Of a stretch of 64,000 nt of DNA, positions 34,841 to 44,900 are shown one piece after another. The translations under genes and the position numbers were made by a program. A model generated the notes under the pieces. It had not been told where the DNA came from. It saw nothing but the letters and a program-made list of their open reading frames with translations, and did not search any database. This DNA comes from Platanthera guangdongensis (taxonomy: Eukaryota; Streptophyta; Magnoliopsida; Asparagales; Orchidaceae). The stretch is from positions 118,788,568 through 118,852,567 of the forward strand of contig CM077153.1 in the NCBI GenBank assembly GCA_039583875.1, in the 5' to 3' direction. The first letter of the stretch is position 1. The number at the start of each line of letters is the position of its first letter.

Positions 34841-35879
34841 GTCGTATCTTATCACCCCCACCCCCCGGATAAGCTTTGGGTTGCCCCCTAGGCTTACTCC
34901 CTAGATCTAGTCTCCTAACACACAAAACGAATTTTTTGCCCTAAGTTGCACACATATAATCGCCAACCACATGTGAGTTCCCTCTAAGTCGCGCACAGAC
35001 CTAGTCGGCAACCACCAGGAAAATTTCTCCACTCAACAAAACAGTAACAAAAAGAAAATATAAGATGAAAAGATATTCAGAAAATAAAGACTCCCAAGAT
35101 AAGATTTGAAGACGGTGACGAAGACACACAATCAGATTGTCATTGTCGTCGCGTTCGTGCTTCACGGGTCGAATATGAGTTGTAGAGAAGCGCCTTCAAA
35201 ATCTTTTATGATTCTTCAATATAGCACTAAGGAAGCCTTAGGACCTCTGGAAAGGGAGTGCACAAGAGCCACTATGAAATTGATTTGGAGTTGACCTTTG
35301 ACGTTGTTCAGAAAAGAGCGAAACGACTCTATTTATAGCTCTGCGAGATACCTCCGACAGTAGGTCTTACCGCGACACGGTACCCGATAAGAAATGAGTC
35401 TCTTCTAGTCCAGGAAAAGAAGCAGATCTCTTATTTTAAGCAATAGCTACCGCCCCGCAGTATGACTAACGCGTTGTGTTAGCGTCGAATTCGATTCCTC
35501 CAAAATGAGATATCTTGCTCCTTTCCTCTCTTAAATTAGCTATTGATTGTCAGGTTTACTATATGGTTACCGCCCGACAATTGTGTTATCGCGGAGCGGT
35601 AACACTTGTTAAAGATAGACTTCGCTCCCGCCAATACTTGCATTCAAATGCAATCTGTCAGCTGTCCTTCGGTAGTCAACTCTACCATCAGCGGTAGCAG
35701 TTACCGCCCCACGGTAGTGCTCAATTCAGAGCACAGAATCCCACATTTATCTTATTTCAATGTGTGTTGTACGGTTGTACATGTATGTCATGCACACTAT
35801 AAACACATAAAAGTCAGATTAAATACATTACGGTATTTGTTATTCTCAAATCAAGAGATGCGGAATGCACATTCCAACA
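34841..35879 (-). repeat. Sirevirus-like 5' LTR, outer part
   Basis: On the minus strand the LTR starts TGTTGGAATGTGC at 35879. Between 35350 and 35720 it repeats the word TACCGC and its complement GCGGTA in several partly inverted arrangements. The adjoining host pentamer is ACTTA (35880-35884); the partner copy was not located. Confidence 0.8.
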
Positions 35880-36109
35880 ACTTATACAATTTTAAGGCGG
35901 GAAAATATTCCATGAAGATACACACTTGAGGGAATGAGGATCAAGCTTGGAGCGGTGAATGGAATGGATATGGAAAGAATAAGAATAATTACTACAAAAG
36001 GTAAATCTGCTTGCTTTCTACACAAGTAAACTACAAAAATGTTCAAATTAGGTTGAAATAATAAAAAATACACATGCATAAGTAACATTTATCAGATGAT
36101 TAAACTTAC

Positions 36110-36257
36110 CTAAATCTTTGTTCGAGTCCCAATTATAAGATGAGCCAAGGAAGTATTGGTTTTCAATATAGATAAAATGCTGAGCAGCGCGGATGGCCTT
36201 AACATAAGCTGTGTGGATGCTCATGTCAATCAGAACATTCTTCCCACATACCAGGTT
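36110..36257 (-). CDS. PLD: Phospholipase D beta/gamma, exon (148 bp)
   Basis: Acceptor TATAACAG and donor GGTAAGTTT bound this exon, phase 0 at the start and phase 1 at the end. It encodes [20 protein letters not shown] followed by [20 protein letters not shown] and YNWDSNKDL. The [13 protein letters not shown] block is strongly conserved between the two HKD motifs of plant phospholipase D and sits in the catalytic fold. No disabling change is seen. The following intron is the 22.7-kb one. Confidence 0.95.
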
Positions 36258-36406
36258 CTGTTATAAATTTTAAAAATATCTTATTTTGACAAAGAAAGAA
36301 ATAATGAACAAGCAAGGCCCAATAGGAAAATAATTTTGACAAAGAAAGAAATAATGGACAAGCAAGGCCCAACAGGAAAATAATTAAGTTAGAGCATTAA
36401 ACTTGC
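36258..36406 (-). other. PLD: PLD intron with GC donor (149 bp)
   Basis: The donor is AAG/GCAAGT with GC at 36405-36406 in place of GT; the acceptor is ATAACAG. Translation across it is in frame (KDPKVATSK then NLVCGKN). Two 50-bp direct repeats fill much of it. Confidence 0.85.
36284..36383. repeat. Two-copy 50-bp tandem duplication in PLD intron
   Basis: Copies 36284-36333 and 36334-36383 differ at two positions only (GAACAAG/GGACAAG and AATAGG/AACAGG). It enlarges a small intron without touching the splice sites. Confidence 0.9.
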
Positions 36407-36475
36407 CTTGCTTGTTGCAACTTTTGGATCTTTGGGGAAACCTTTCACAGAATTTGAATCAATGGAGCGAAAAAT
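36407..36475 (-). CDS. PLD: Phospholipase D beta/gamma, small exon (23 codons)
   Basis: This 69-bp exon, phase 0 at both ends, encodes IFRSIDSNSVKGFPKDPKVA plus TSK. Its acceptor is AAAATCAG and its donor is the non-canonical GC. The RSIDSNSVKGFP motif is typical of plant phospholipase D beta/gamma, just after the WHVQ that ends the upstream exon. Confidence 0.93.
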
Positions 36476-36564
36476 CTGATTTTACAATTACATTGGAAAC
36501 AAAACCTGAATTACCACAAAAGATTTCAGTAAGGACATCAGAAAATAACAAATATTTTCTATAC

Positions 36565-36813
36565 CTGTACATGCCAAGTCTCAGGATCATTATCATTCAG
36601 ATACGGTGAATCATTCAGTCCAATGATATCAGGTATCCTTTCGATCTTAAGTAATGCATCATCATATGACCTCCTCAGCTTTTTAATCCCATGGCGTTTG
36701 GCTGCTTTTAGCCAACGCTCCTCAAAGTTTGTCAAAACATCATAAGCAGCTGGACCATCAATTCTAGCGTGTAAATCATGCCAAGGTTCCCGTGGACCTT
36801 TTGCATCAGGCCC
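36565..36813 (-). CDS. PLD: Phospholipase D beta/gamma, exon (83 codons)
   Basis: The exon runs from acceptor GTACTAG to donor GTATAG and encodes GPDAKGPREPWHDLHARIDG, PAAYDVLTNFEERWLKAAKR and onward to NDNDPETWHVQ without a stop. GPREPWHDLH.RIDGPAAYDVL.NFEERW is a signature of plant phospholipase D, downstream of the first HKD motif. Phase 0 at the donor is certain from the next exon; the acceptor choice is the nearest AG and its phase is likely but not proven. A short 89-bp intron (36476-36564) separates it from the next exon. The upstream exons are beyond 64000. Confidence 0.93.
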
Positions 36814-37035
36814 CTAGTACGAACATGATATCATAAGAGAGAGAGAGTCAAGAAACCATGTGAGTAAATTTTATCGACCTCTTCACATAATAAGGCTTCA
36901 CAATTTTTAGAAATAAATATATAGGTTGACAAAAAGATGATTGAATTTCTACTGATTAGTACATGGAAAAAAGGCCAATTGATGGGGATTGCAGATCGAT
37001 GTTACGAAGAACAAGCAAGGTAAGGTGCGTTGGTT
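36814..37035 (-). other. PLD: PLD intron, original sequence before gypsy insertion
   Basis: This is about 220 bases of AT-rich sequence with a GAGAGA run, without coding signals. The intron continues to the right of the window as retroelement DNA, so it exceeds 27 kb. Confidence 0.7.
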
Positions 37036-38466
37036 TGTACCCCCCCCCCCCTCGAAATATTCACTTATCAAAATATAAATTGCATCCTACAATGGTTCTC
37101 CTCTCTCATATATATAGGAAGGCACTTACATGATAAGAAGGAAACACAATAAAAGAAAACACATAATTAAAGGAAATAAACGATTAAAAGGAAACATATA
37201 ATAAAAAGGAAATATAATGTAACGGAAATAATAATCCCAGATCCAATTCGGCGCATCCTCGAGCCGCGCACGGATCCCCTGCGTGCCTCGTGTAAACCCT
37301 TGCGTAATGCTTGCCGAGAATGGGGTCTTCCGCACCCGTATCAACACCCAGAAGTTCCACAACGAACTTGTCCTCAAGGTCAAACTCCGAAAACGGGGTC
37401 TTGATCTCCTCCTCTAGGTTCCACATGGCCTCCTTGGTCGGTTGGCCCTTCCACTGGATGAGGACTTGTCGCGTTGTTCGCCCTTGAAAGCCTTCAGTCT
37501 GTGTTCCCAAGACTGTTGCAGACTCGTACCAGGGAACTAAATCAACATCTAAATCGTCTGGTAGTGTAGCCTACAAGGGATGATCCCCGAGGGCCCCTTC
37601 AGCTGTGAGACATGAAAAATGGAGTGAATTCGGCAGTCGTTGGGGAGCTGCAAATGGTAGGCCACCTCTCTGATTTTCTCCAAGATCATGAAGGGGCCAA
37701 AATAGCGGATCGAGAGCTTGGGATGTAGTCGGCCGAACAAGGATCTCTGTCTGTGTGGTCGCAGTTTCATGAATACCTTCTCACCCGGCGAGAGTATCAC
37801 CTCATGACTATAACGGTTGGTCTGTTGGATCATGCGCTACTGAGCCCGTAACAGATGGTGCTTCAGTTGGCGGAGGCCCTCGTCCCGATCCTAAAGGTCG
37901 GCGTCCAGAGACTGGCATTCTCCAGGTAAGCTGCACGGAATGGGAGTGGGTGGTCGGCCGTAGACTGCTTGGAAGGGGGTGACACCCGTGGCGGACTGAT
38001 AGGACATGTTGTACCATAACTCTTCCCATGCGATCAATTGGGTTCATTGTCGAGGCTGCTCAGTCGCAAAACAGTGCAGATGCGTCCCAACGCAATGATT
38101 GAGGACCTCTGTTTGCCCATCTGTTTGTGCGTGGTATGCGTTGCTGAACCGCAGCTTGGTCCCATGTAGACCGAACAACTGCCAAAAGTAGCTCATGAAT
38201 GCATGATCGTGATTGCTCATGATGGCACGGGGAAAACCGTGGAGGCGTGCCACCACCCCAATGAAGATCTGAGCAACAGAGATGGCGGTGTAGGGATGAC
38301 GAATCGGTATGAAATGCCCATACTTGGGCAGGCGGTCCCCTCCATAAGAAGACAGTCATAGCCCGGAGAGGTGGGAAGGCGAGTGAGGAAATCCATGTCT
38401 ATATATTCGCAGACACTATCAGGGACGGGTAGTAGCTGAAGGAGTCCGGCTGGGGAGAGAACTTGG
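37036..38466 (-). pseudogene. Gypsy chromovirus: integrase core, chromodomain, 3' end
   Basis: On the minus strand from 38466 the integrase continues from the piece at 57434-57654: MDFLTRLPTSPGYDCLLM, then SNHDHAFMSYFWQLFGLHGT and [15 protein letters not shown] (core), then RYSHEVILSPGEKVFMKLRP (C-terminal domain) and RQVLIQWKGQPTKEAMWNLE (chromodomain, about 37460-37380). Frame changes are present. Downstream lies a possible short 3' LTR ending GGTACA at 37036 with a C-run on the plus strand; its start is not clear. The element was inserted in a PLD intron and later split by two Sireviruses. Confidence 0.87.
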
Positions 38467-39642
38467 TATTGGAACCCTATTACTGATTTGGGATAGTATC
38501 ACTATTATTCATTTAGGATGATTAGTTTGACCCAATTTGTATAGTTACGGGTCATAGGATATTTTTCCAAGGTTGCTTCCTCAGAAGATTTACAGAGAAA
38601 TGCAGTTCGACAAATGAAGGATTCTGTTCGACGAAAGCTGAGCACAGGTCGACGAACGCTGAGCTCAGTTCGACGAACTCAGAGTTCTAACTCTGAGTTT
38701 AGCTCGACGAACTCTGTGCTCCATTCGACGAACGATGATCATATCTCAGCAGCTCAGCACGACGAACTACAGGCTCCATTCGACGAACTCCAGGCTCAGT
38801 TCGACGATCTCCAGGCGTAGTTCGACGAATCTCTTGCAGTGTTCTTTGTACAGGCAGTTTTATAATAAGAGGCAGAATGATTTTAAAAAGCTTAATTATC
38901 GTCAGTTACACTCTGATATCTAATGTTAAATATTCTTAATGAATATAGCCGTTCCAGGCAGCATTAAATATGGATTTATCACAGAGTTTATATCTAATTA
39001 ATCTCGAGGGCAGTTACAATTCTCAGAGATGCTTCAGGCGTTTCGGAATGGATTTAATTCAAATATTTGAATTCTCCTCAGGCATTCTATATATACTTTC
39101 AGAAGATTGTTGCTAAATGGTTAATGATCATATCAATATAGATCAACACATATTCATCAGATTTTCTGCTTCAGTATGTGCAAGTACAAAGTCTTCATCA
39201 GTTAAATACAAGAAGGCCTACACCCTGAAGAAAAGTCTCCCCTCCTGATCTCAAATCTTTATTTTAATCAGGGGGAGCTTTTTGCTTCATCATCCACTAG
39301 TATTCTCAGAGATAATTGATAGAAAAGAGATCATCACTCTTTTAGTTTACTTCATAAACTGTGTACAGAGTTTTTAACCCCCTTCAAAAGTTATCTCTTA
39401 TTTCATAAGTCACCTGATCAAAAGACTTAGCTTGGTTTTTGGGCACCTAATCAAAAGCTCAAAGGGTTGTTAGATCTCCCTTAGAAAATAGATCTTCTGA
39501 TGGCAGGGCACCCGATCAAAAACCTGTAGTGGATTTCTATCAGAGTGGTAGATGAGTGGATGTACCCAGATTTATTGGGGAACTACAATAAAAATTCATT
39601 GTATCGTCTGTGTTTGTTTTCAATTTTATTCTTTTGTTATGG

Positions 39643-39700
<58 letters not shown>

Positions 39701-39796
39701 CTATTTTCTAAACAGCTCTTAAATAAAATGAAAGTATTTAATATACATTATTAACCCCCTCCCCCTAGTGTAAAATAGATCTATTCATCACTTTCA
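38467..39796 (+). repeat. Left LTR of Sirevirus-like element 1
   Basis: This 1,330-bp LTR starts TATTGGAACCC (a change from TGTTGG in the right copy) and ends CACTTTCA. It contains about eleven TCGACGAA words (38605-38830) interleaved with CTCAG/CTGAG, a TATATATA box near 39087, CAGGGGGAGC, and a TA microsatellite at 39645-39697. Confidence 0.93.
39645..39697. repeat. (TA)n microsatellite
   Basis: About 53 bases of alternating TA lie at the same LTR position where the other copies have only short runs (near 57317 and 59034). Expansion happened after insertion. Confidence 0.95.
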
Positions 39797-39797
39797 A

Positions 39798-39811
39798 TTG
39801 CTATCAGAGGC
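39798..39811 (+). other. Primer binding site of Sirevirus-like element 1
   Basis: TTGCTATCAGAGGC follows the LTR; it is the Met tRNA site TTGGTATCAGAGC with two differences. Confidence 0.75.
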
Positions 39812-39957
39812 AGGTTGGTTGTTTTACATGCCAACACCTGAACCAAAAAGATTCTGATAGATCTTATTTTACCTAGAGTTTTGATTTTTTTCATGTCACA
39901 AAATAAAGAATATGCAAGCACTAGACCTCATATATGCAATCTTAATAAGTTTGCATT

Positions 39958-41812
39958 ATGGAAAGCAAGAATTACACTTTATATGAATTTTATGATGAAG
40001 ATATCTACAACTCTATTTTGACAGGTCCACCTAAACCCCTAACAACAACAAGTATCATTGTTGTACCACCTCCAGAATGTACAGAAGCTCAGAGAAAGGC
40101 AAAAATTGTTGATGCAAAGGTTATAAATATATTAGCCCAAACAATGTCTGATGACATTTTCCAGAAAGTTGCTGAAACCACCTCAGCAAAAGACATCTGG
40201 GACTCCCTCACAGCAATGGTGGTTGGATCAGCTGATGAGCGAAAAGACAGAAGACCTCACATGATTTCTCAATATGAGAATTTCAAAAATGGTGAAATTG
40301 AATCTGTTGCTGAAATATACACAAGACATAGTCTCGTAATTAATGAGCTGAAAACCTTGGAGGACATTACATTGACAGAAGTCAATGACAAAATCCTCAT
40401 GTATTTCCCTAGCACATGGGATTCATGAATCTAGCCAATCAGAGAAGCCAGAAGTGTCAATGAGATTTCTACTGAGACTTTATTGGGCAAGCTCAAATCT
40501 TATGAGCAGCTCATCAAAAAAAGGAAAGCTGAACAAAGGACTTCACTTTTAGTAAAGAAGGAGAAGAGCATAACTTTCCAAGCAATAGAAGAAGCAGAAG
40601 TCCTTCCAGATAATGAAGATCTTATGAGTCTTTTGGCAAAAAGATTCTACAATATGGCTAGAAAAGACTTCAGAAAAAGATTTTTCAGGAACCAAGGTAT
40701 GATAAAACACTAAACAAAAGAAATTATTTGTTATGGTTGCAGGAAACCAGTACACATTCTTACAGAGTGTCCTGAAAATCAAAAAAAGAACAAGAAGAAG
40801 GAGAAAGACTACAAGAAGTATTCAAGCAAACCTTCTTAACACAGACAGAAAGGGAAAGGCTTTGTTGCTGAAACTTGGAGTGATACAGAAACTGAATCTT
40901 CATCAAGTACAAGTGAAGATGAAGAAGAAACAAAATCTAAAGAAGTATGTTTGATGGCAATCAATGCATCATGCAGCAATTCAGATTCTGAATCTGAGTC
41001 TGAAGAATAGCAGGTGATTTCTATCTTTGACTTTACTTCAGAATAATTTAAAATAGATTTTAAATTGCTATGCAAAGATTTGATACAATCTGAGAAGGAG
41101 ATAAAGCTTTTTTGAGAGAAATTAACTCAACTAAATAATCTATATTCAGAAAATCTAAAACTTAAAGAAGAGTTAAAAATTCTTAAGGAACAAGTACTTT
41201 GCTTAGAAAATAAATTATCTGAGGCAAAGCAGTTTGAAGAATCTCTTAATGGGAGAAGCATCAAACTGATGAATATCGCAAGCACAGTCAATGTTAGGCT
41301 AAATGACAAACTAGGTTTGGAAGCTTTATCAAATCAACCTCATCTTTTATAGAAAAATATTTAAACTACACCTATAAAATTTACCTCAACTAAAGGAAAA
41401 GAAAAGTTAGAAGATTCAGATAAAGTTACAGAAGTTTTACAAAAATCAAATCAAAATAAAAATTTTCATAAAACTTATGTTCAACAAAATTCGTCGAACC
41501 AAGATCGATGAAATAAATATTATTCGTCGAGCAGAGCTCGACGAACTATGAACACAGGAAATGGTGCTCGACGAAATTAATATGATTCGTCGAACTGCGA
41601 TAGACGAATGTGAAACACAGAAAATGAACATTATTTTTCTGTGAATGGAGCTCGACGAACTCACTTTCATTCGTCGAACTCATCTCGACGAACTCAATAT
41701 AATTCGTCGAACCCAAATTTTCAAAACAGAAATTTTAATCAAACATAAGAATTTATAAATCCTTTTACTCAATGAATCATCCCTCATAGGAGATATCATC
41801 CACTTTGTTATA
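39958..41812 (+). pseudogene. Sirevirus-like gag of element 1
   Basis: The frame gives a UBN2-type gag (TEAQRKAKIVDAKVINILAQ, SAKDIWDSLTAMVVGSADER, RRPHMISQYENFKNGEIESV). After a stop at 40426-40428 come further gag blocks, a zinc knuckle CYGCRKPVHILTEC near 40740, a Ser/Glu-rich stretch and a coiled coil (NLKLKEELKILKEQVLCLEN, near 41150-41260). From 41490 to 41720 the coding region contains several TTCGTCGA-N7-TCGACGAA inverted repeats. Several stops occur. It is interrupted at 41818 by the nested copia element. Confidence 0.85.
41480..41715. repeat. TTCGTCGA-N7-TCGACGAA repeats inside gag
   Basis: Intact copies with a 7-base gap are at 41523-41545 and 41670-41692, with further single arms near 41490, 41560, 41588 and 41650. 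The same word and gap occur in the spacer at 50475-50760. Confidence 0.85.
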
Positions 41813-41817
41813 AGTAT

Positions 41818-41989
41818 TGTTGAAAGAGCCCAAAGCTTGTATGTATTATTTCAGTATGTAAATACAAGGAGAGAATACAAATATATAGGAGAGGAGAGAG
41901 AAGAATAAATCCTATACATGATGTGGGACTAAAGAAGGAGGAAGAAAAATAGGCCATCAAATGGGCCTTTTACATGGGCTTTTCTAATA
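41818..41989 (-). repeat. 3' LTR of intact copia element
   Basis: Length 172 bp. The polyprotein stop codon (41970-41972) lies inside it, after the purine tract GCGGGGGAG at 41990-41998. Confidence 0.96.
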
Positions 41990-44900
41990 CTCCCCCGCAA
42001 GCTGGAGCGTACAAGTCGTATGCGCCAAGCTTGGATAGGCACTGATAGAAGAGGGTACTAGGAAGAGCTTTGGTGAGGATGTCAGCAACCTGTTCAGTAC
42101 CCGGAACGTGCTTGAGCTCGATCTTCTTCATGTGGACTTTCTCTCGGATGAAATGACAATCTACCTCAATATGCTTCGTTCTTTCATGGAAGACCGGGTT
42201 TTTGGCAATATGTATGGCAGCTTGACTGTCACAAAGGAGGAGAGCTGGTGAAGGTAGTTTAACTCCAAGGTCGGTAAGGAGACTCTCAATCCATGTGAGT
42301 TCAGAGACCACAGCAGCCATTGCCCGATATTCTGCTTCTGCTGAGGATCGAGCAACCACTGCTTGTTTCTTGCTTCGCCAAGTAATCAGATGTCCTCCAA
42401 AATAGGTACAAAACCCGCTAGTAGATCGTCGATCGTCGAGGGAGCCAGCGTAGTCGGCATCAGAGTATGCCACTAGTGTAGGAATGGAGGATGAGGTTTT
42501 GTATACAAGTCCTTGGCCAGGAGCTGTCTTAAGATATCTGAGAATGCGTTCCACAGCCTGGAGATGAGAGCTTCGAGGAGAGTGCATATAGCGACTCACA
42601 AGTCCCACAGCGAAAGATATATCAGGTCTTGTAACTGTTAGATAGATAAGCTTCCCAACTAGACGACGGTAATATTCTGGATTTGGTAGAAGCGAATCAG
42701 AATCTGAGCCCTGAGCACATATTTTGTGATTTGCATCCATGGGAGTGTTAATAGGTTTGCAACCAGAGTAGCCTGCATCATGAAGGAGATCCAGGCAATA
42801 TTTGCGCTGAGAGAGAACCAATCCATCTGACCGTCTGGCCACTTCCAGACCGAGGAAGTACCGAAGAGGACCCAGATCTTTAGTTTGGAAGACGGAGCTC
42901 AGATGTAGCTTAACGGCCTGTATGCCGTCCAAGTCACTGCCAGTAATAATGATGTCGTCGACATATACCAACAGGAGAACCGTACCAGTGGCCTGGTGAC
43001 GAGTAAACAATGAGAAGTCAGCCGAGCTGCGAGTGAAGCCAACGTCCCGGAGAGCTTTGCTGAACTTGTCGAACCATGCCCGAGGGGATTGTTTGAGACC
43101 ATATAGAGATTTGAGAAGATGACAAACCCGTGACTCCCCCATGGTCTCAAACCCGGGAGGTTGTTGCATGTAGACCGTTTCCTGAAGGTCGCCGTTCAGG
43201 AAAGCGTTCTTGACGTCGAGTTGAAACAAGGGCCACTGGCGATGGACAGCCACAGAGAGGAGAATGCGGACCGTGTTGAGCTTAGCGACCGGAGAGAAGG
43301 TCTCGTCATAGTCCAGCCCCGGTTGCTGGGTGAAGCCACGAGCAACCAACCGAGCTTTGAGGCGATCAATGGTCCCATCAGGAGCATGTTTAATGACGAA
43401 AACCCATTTGCACCCAACGGGTTTCTGGCCGGGAGGAAGGGGCACCAGGGTCCAAGTCTGGTTGGCCCAAAGAGCAGCCATCTCTTCTTCCATGGCCGCA
43501 CGCCACCCAGGATGTTGAAGAGCGTCCTGGACAGAAGTAGGAATAGAGACCGAGGAGAGCGAAGTAGCCAAGGCCTGTAGAGGTGAAGAGAGGCGATGGA
43601 GAGAAACATAGTCCTCCATTGGATGAGCGGTAGAGGCCGACACCGGAGCAGCAGAACACGGAGAAGCCGAGGTCGAAGCCGACTGCAGAGGAGCAACGGG
43701 AGGAAGAGGGCGACGAGCATAGACCCGAATAACTGGGGGTCGAGGAGGGTCAATGGTTGGAGGAGGCGGAGGGATGGTGGGAGGTGAGTGGACGGGGATC
43801 ACCGGCCGGGGAAGGGAGGATGTTGTAGCAGGTGGTGGTAGAAGTGGTGGCAAAGGAGGAGGGAAGAAGGGTTGATCCTCCCGGAAAGTAACATCAGCCG
43901 AAACAGAGACCTTCCGGGTGAGCGGAGAGTAGCAAACATAGCCCTTTTGGGTACGTGAGTAGCCGACAAAAATGTGTTTGGCCGCGCGGGGATCCAGTTT
44001 GTCAAGAGTGGGGCCCAGTTTATGGACAAAGCAGGTACAGCCGAAAACCCGGGGGGTGAGGGGGAAGGCGGGTGTGGAGGGAAAAAGAAGGCTGAAGGGG
44101 GTAGCGTTGTGGAGAACGGGAGAGGGGAGACGGTTGATAAGAAAACATGCTGTGGACACCGCAAAGTTCCAGAAGACTTTGGGAACGTGCATGTGAAGCA
44201 TGAGAGAGCGAGCCACATCGAGCAAGTGGCGGTTCTTGCGTTCAGCGACCCCGTTTTGTTGAGGGGTGTAGGGACACGAGGTCTGGTGAATAATACCGAA
44301 GGTTGCGCAGAGAGTGGCAAACTCGTGGCTAGTGTATTCCCGAGCATTATCAGAGCGGAAAGTTTTAATGGTGGTAGAGAATTGCGTACGAGTCTCTAAC
44401 ACAAACGCCTGAAAGACACGCGGAAGCTCAGAGCGATCATGCAGGAGATACAACCAAGTAGTACGAGAGTAATCATCAATAAATGTTATAAAATAACGAT
44501 AACCAGAAATGCTAGGAACTTTATAGGGGCCCCAAATATCAGAATGTATTAAATCAAAGGGAGCTGAGCTCCTAGTACAATGAGCTGGAAAAGAAGAGCG
44601 AGGCTGTTTGCCAATAATACATGAATCACATTGAAAAGCAGGAAGAGAAATGTCTGGAAGCGCCTTCTGGAGGATAGGTAGAGGGGCATGCCCAAGCCGA
44701 CAATGCCAATCAGACGAGGAAACGGAGGAAAGGGATGTGGGAGAGACATCGAGGAGGTAAAGCCCGTTCTGCAGCCGACCCCTACCAATGGTAATCCGCG
44801 TCTGCCGATCCTGTATCAAAAAACCAGAAGAGGTGAAGGTGATAAAGCAATTCATATCAGTAGTAAGACGACCAACAGAGAGTAAATTAAAAGGCGAGGC

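Larger units (their letters stand above)
13422..36109 (-). other. PLD: PLD intron of 22,688 bp filled with nested retrotransposons
   Basis: Donor GGTAAGTTT at 36110/36109 and acceptor GTTCTTTAG at 13422 bound this intron. Only about 230 bases at the upstream end (35880-36109) and about 150-180 bases at the downstream end look like original intron. The rest is retroelement DNA: a Sirevirus fragment, a copia fragment, a gypsy element and two more copia elements, mostly in the gene's own orientation. Confidence 0.85.

Noticed and set aside
36960..37035. Further PLD exon
   Set aside because: No frame resembles phospholipase D and no acceptor/donor pair fits the phase.
38605..38830. TCGACGAAC words as a CRISPR or satellite array
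   Set aside because: Spacing is irregular, the words occur at the same place in every LTR of the family and are bounded by LTR ends.
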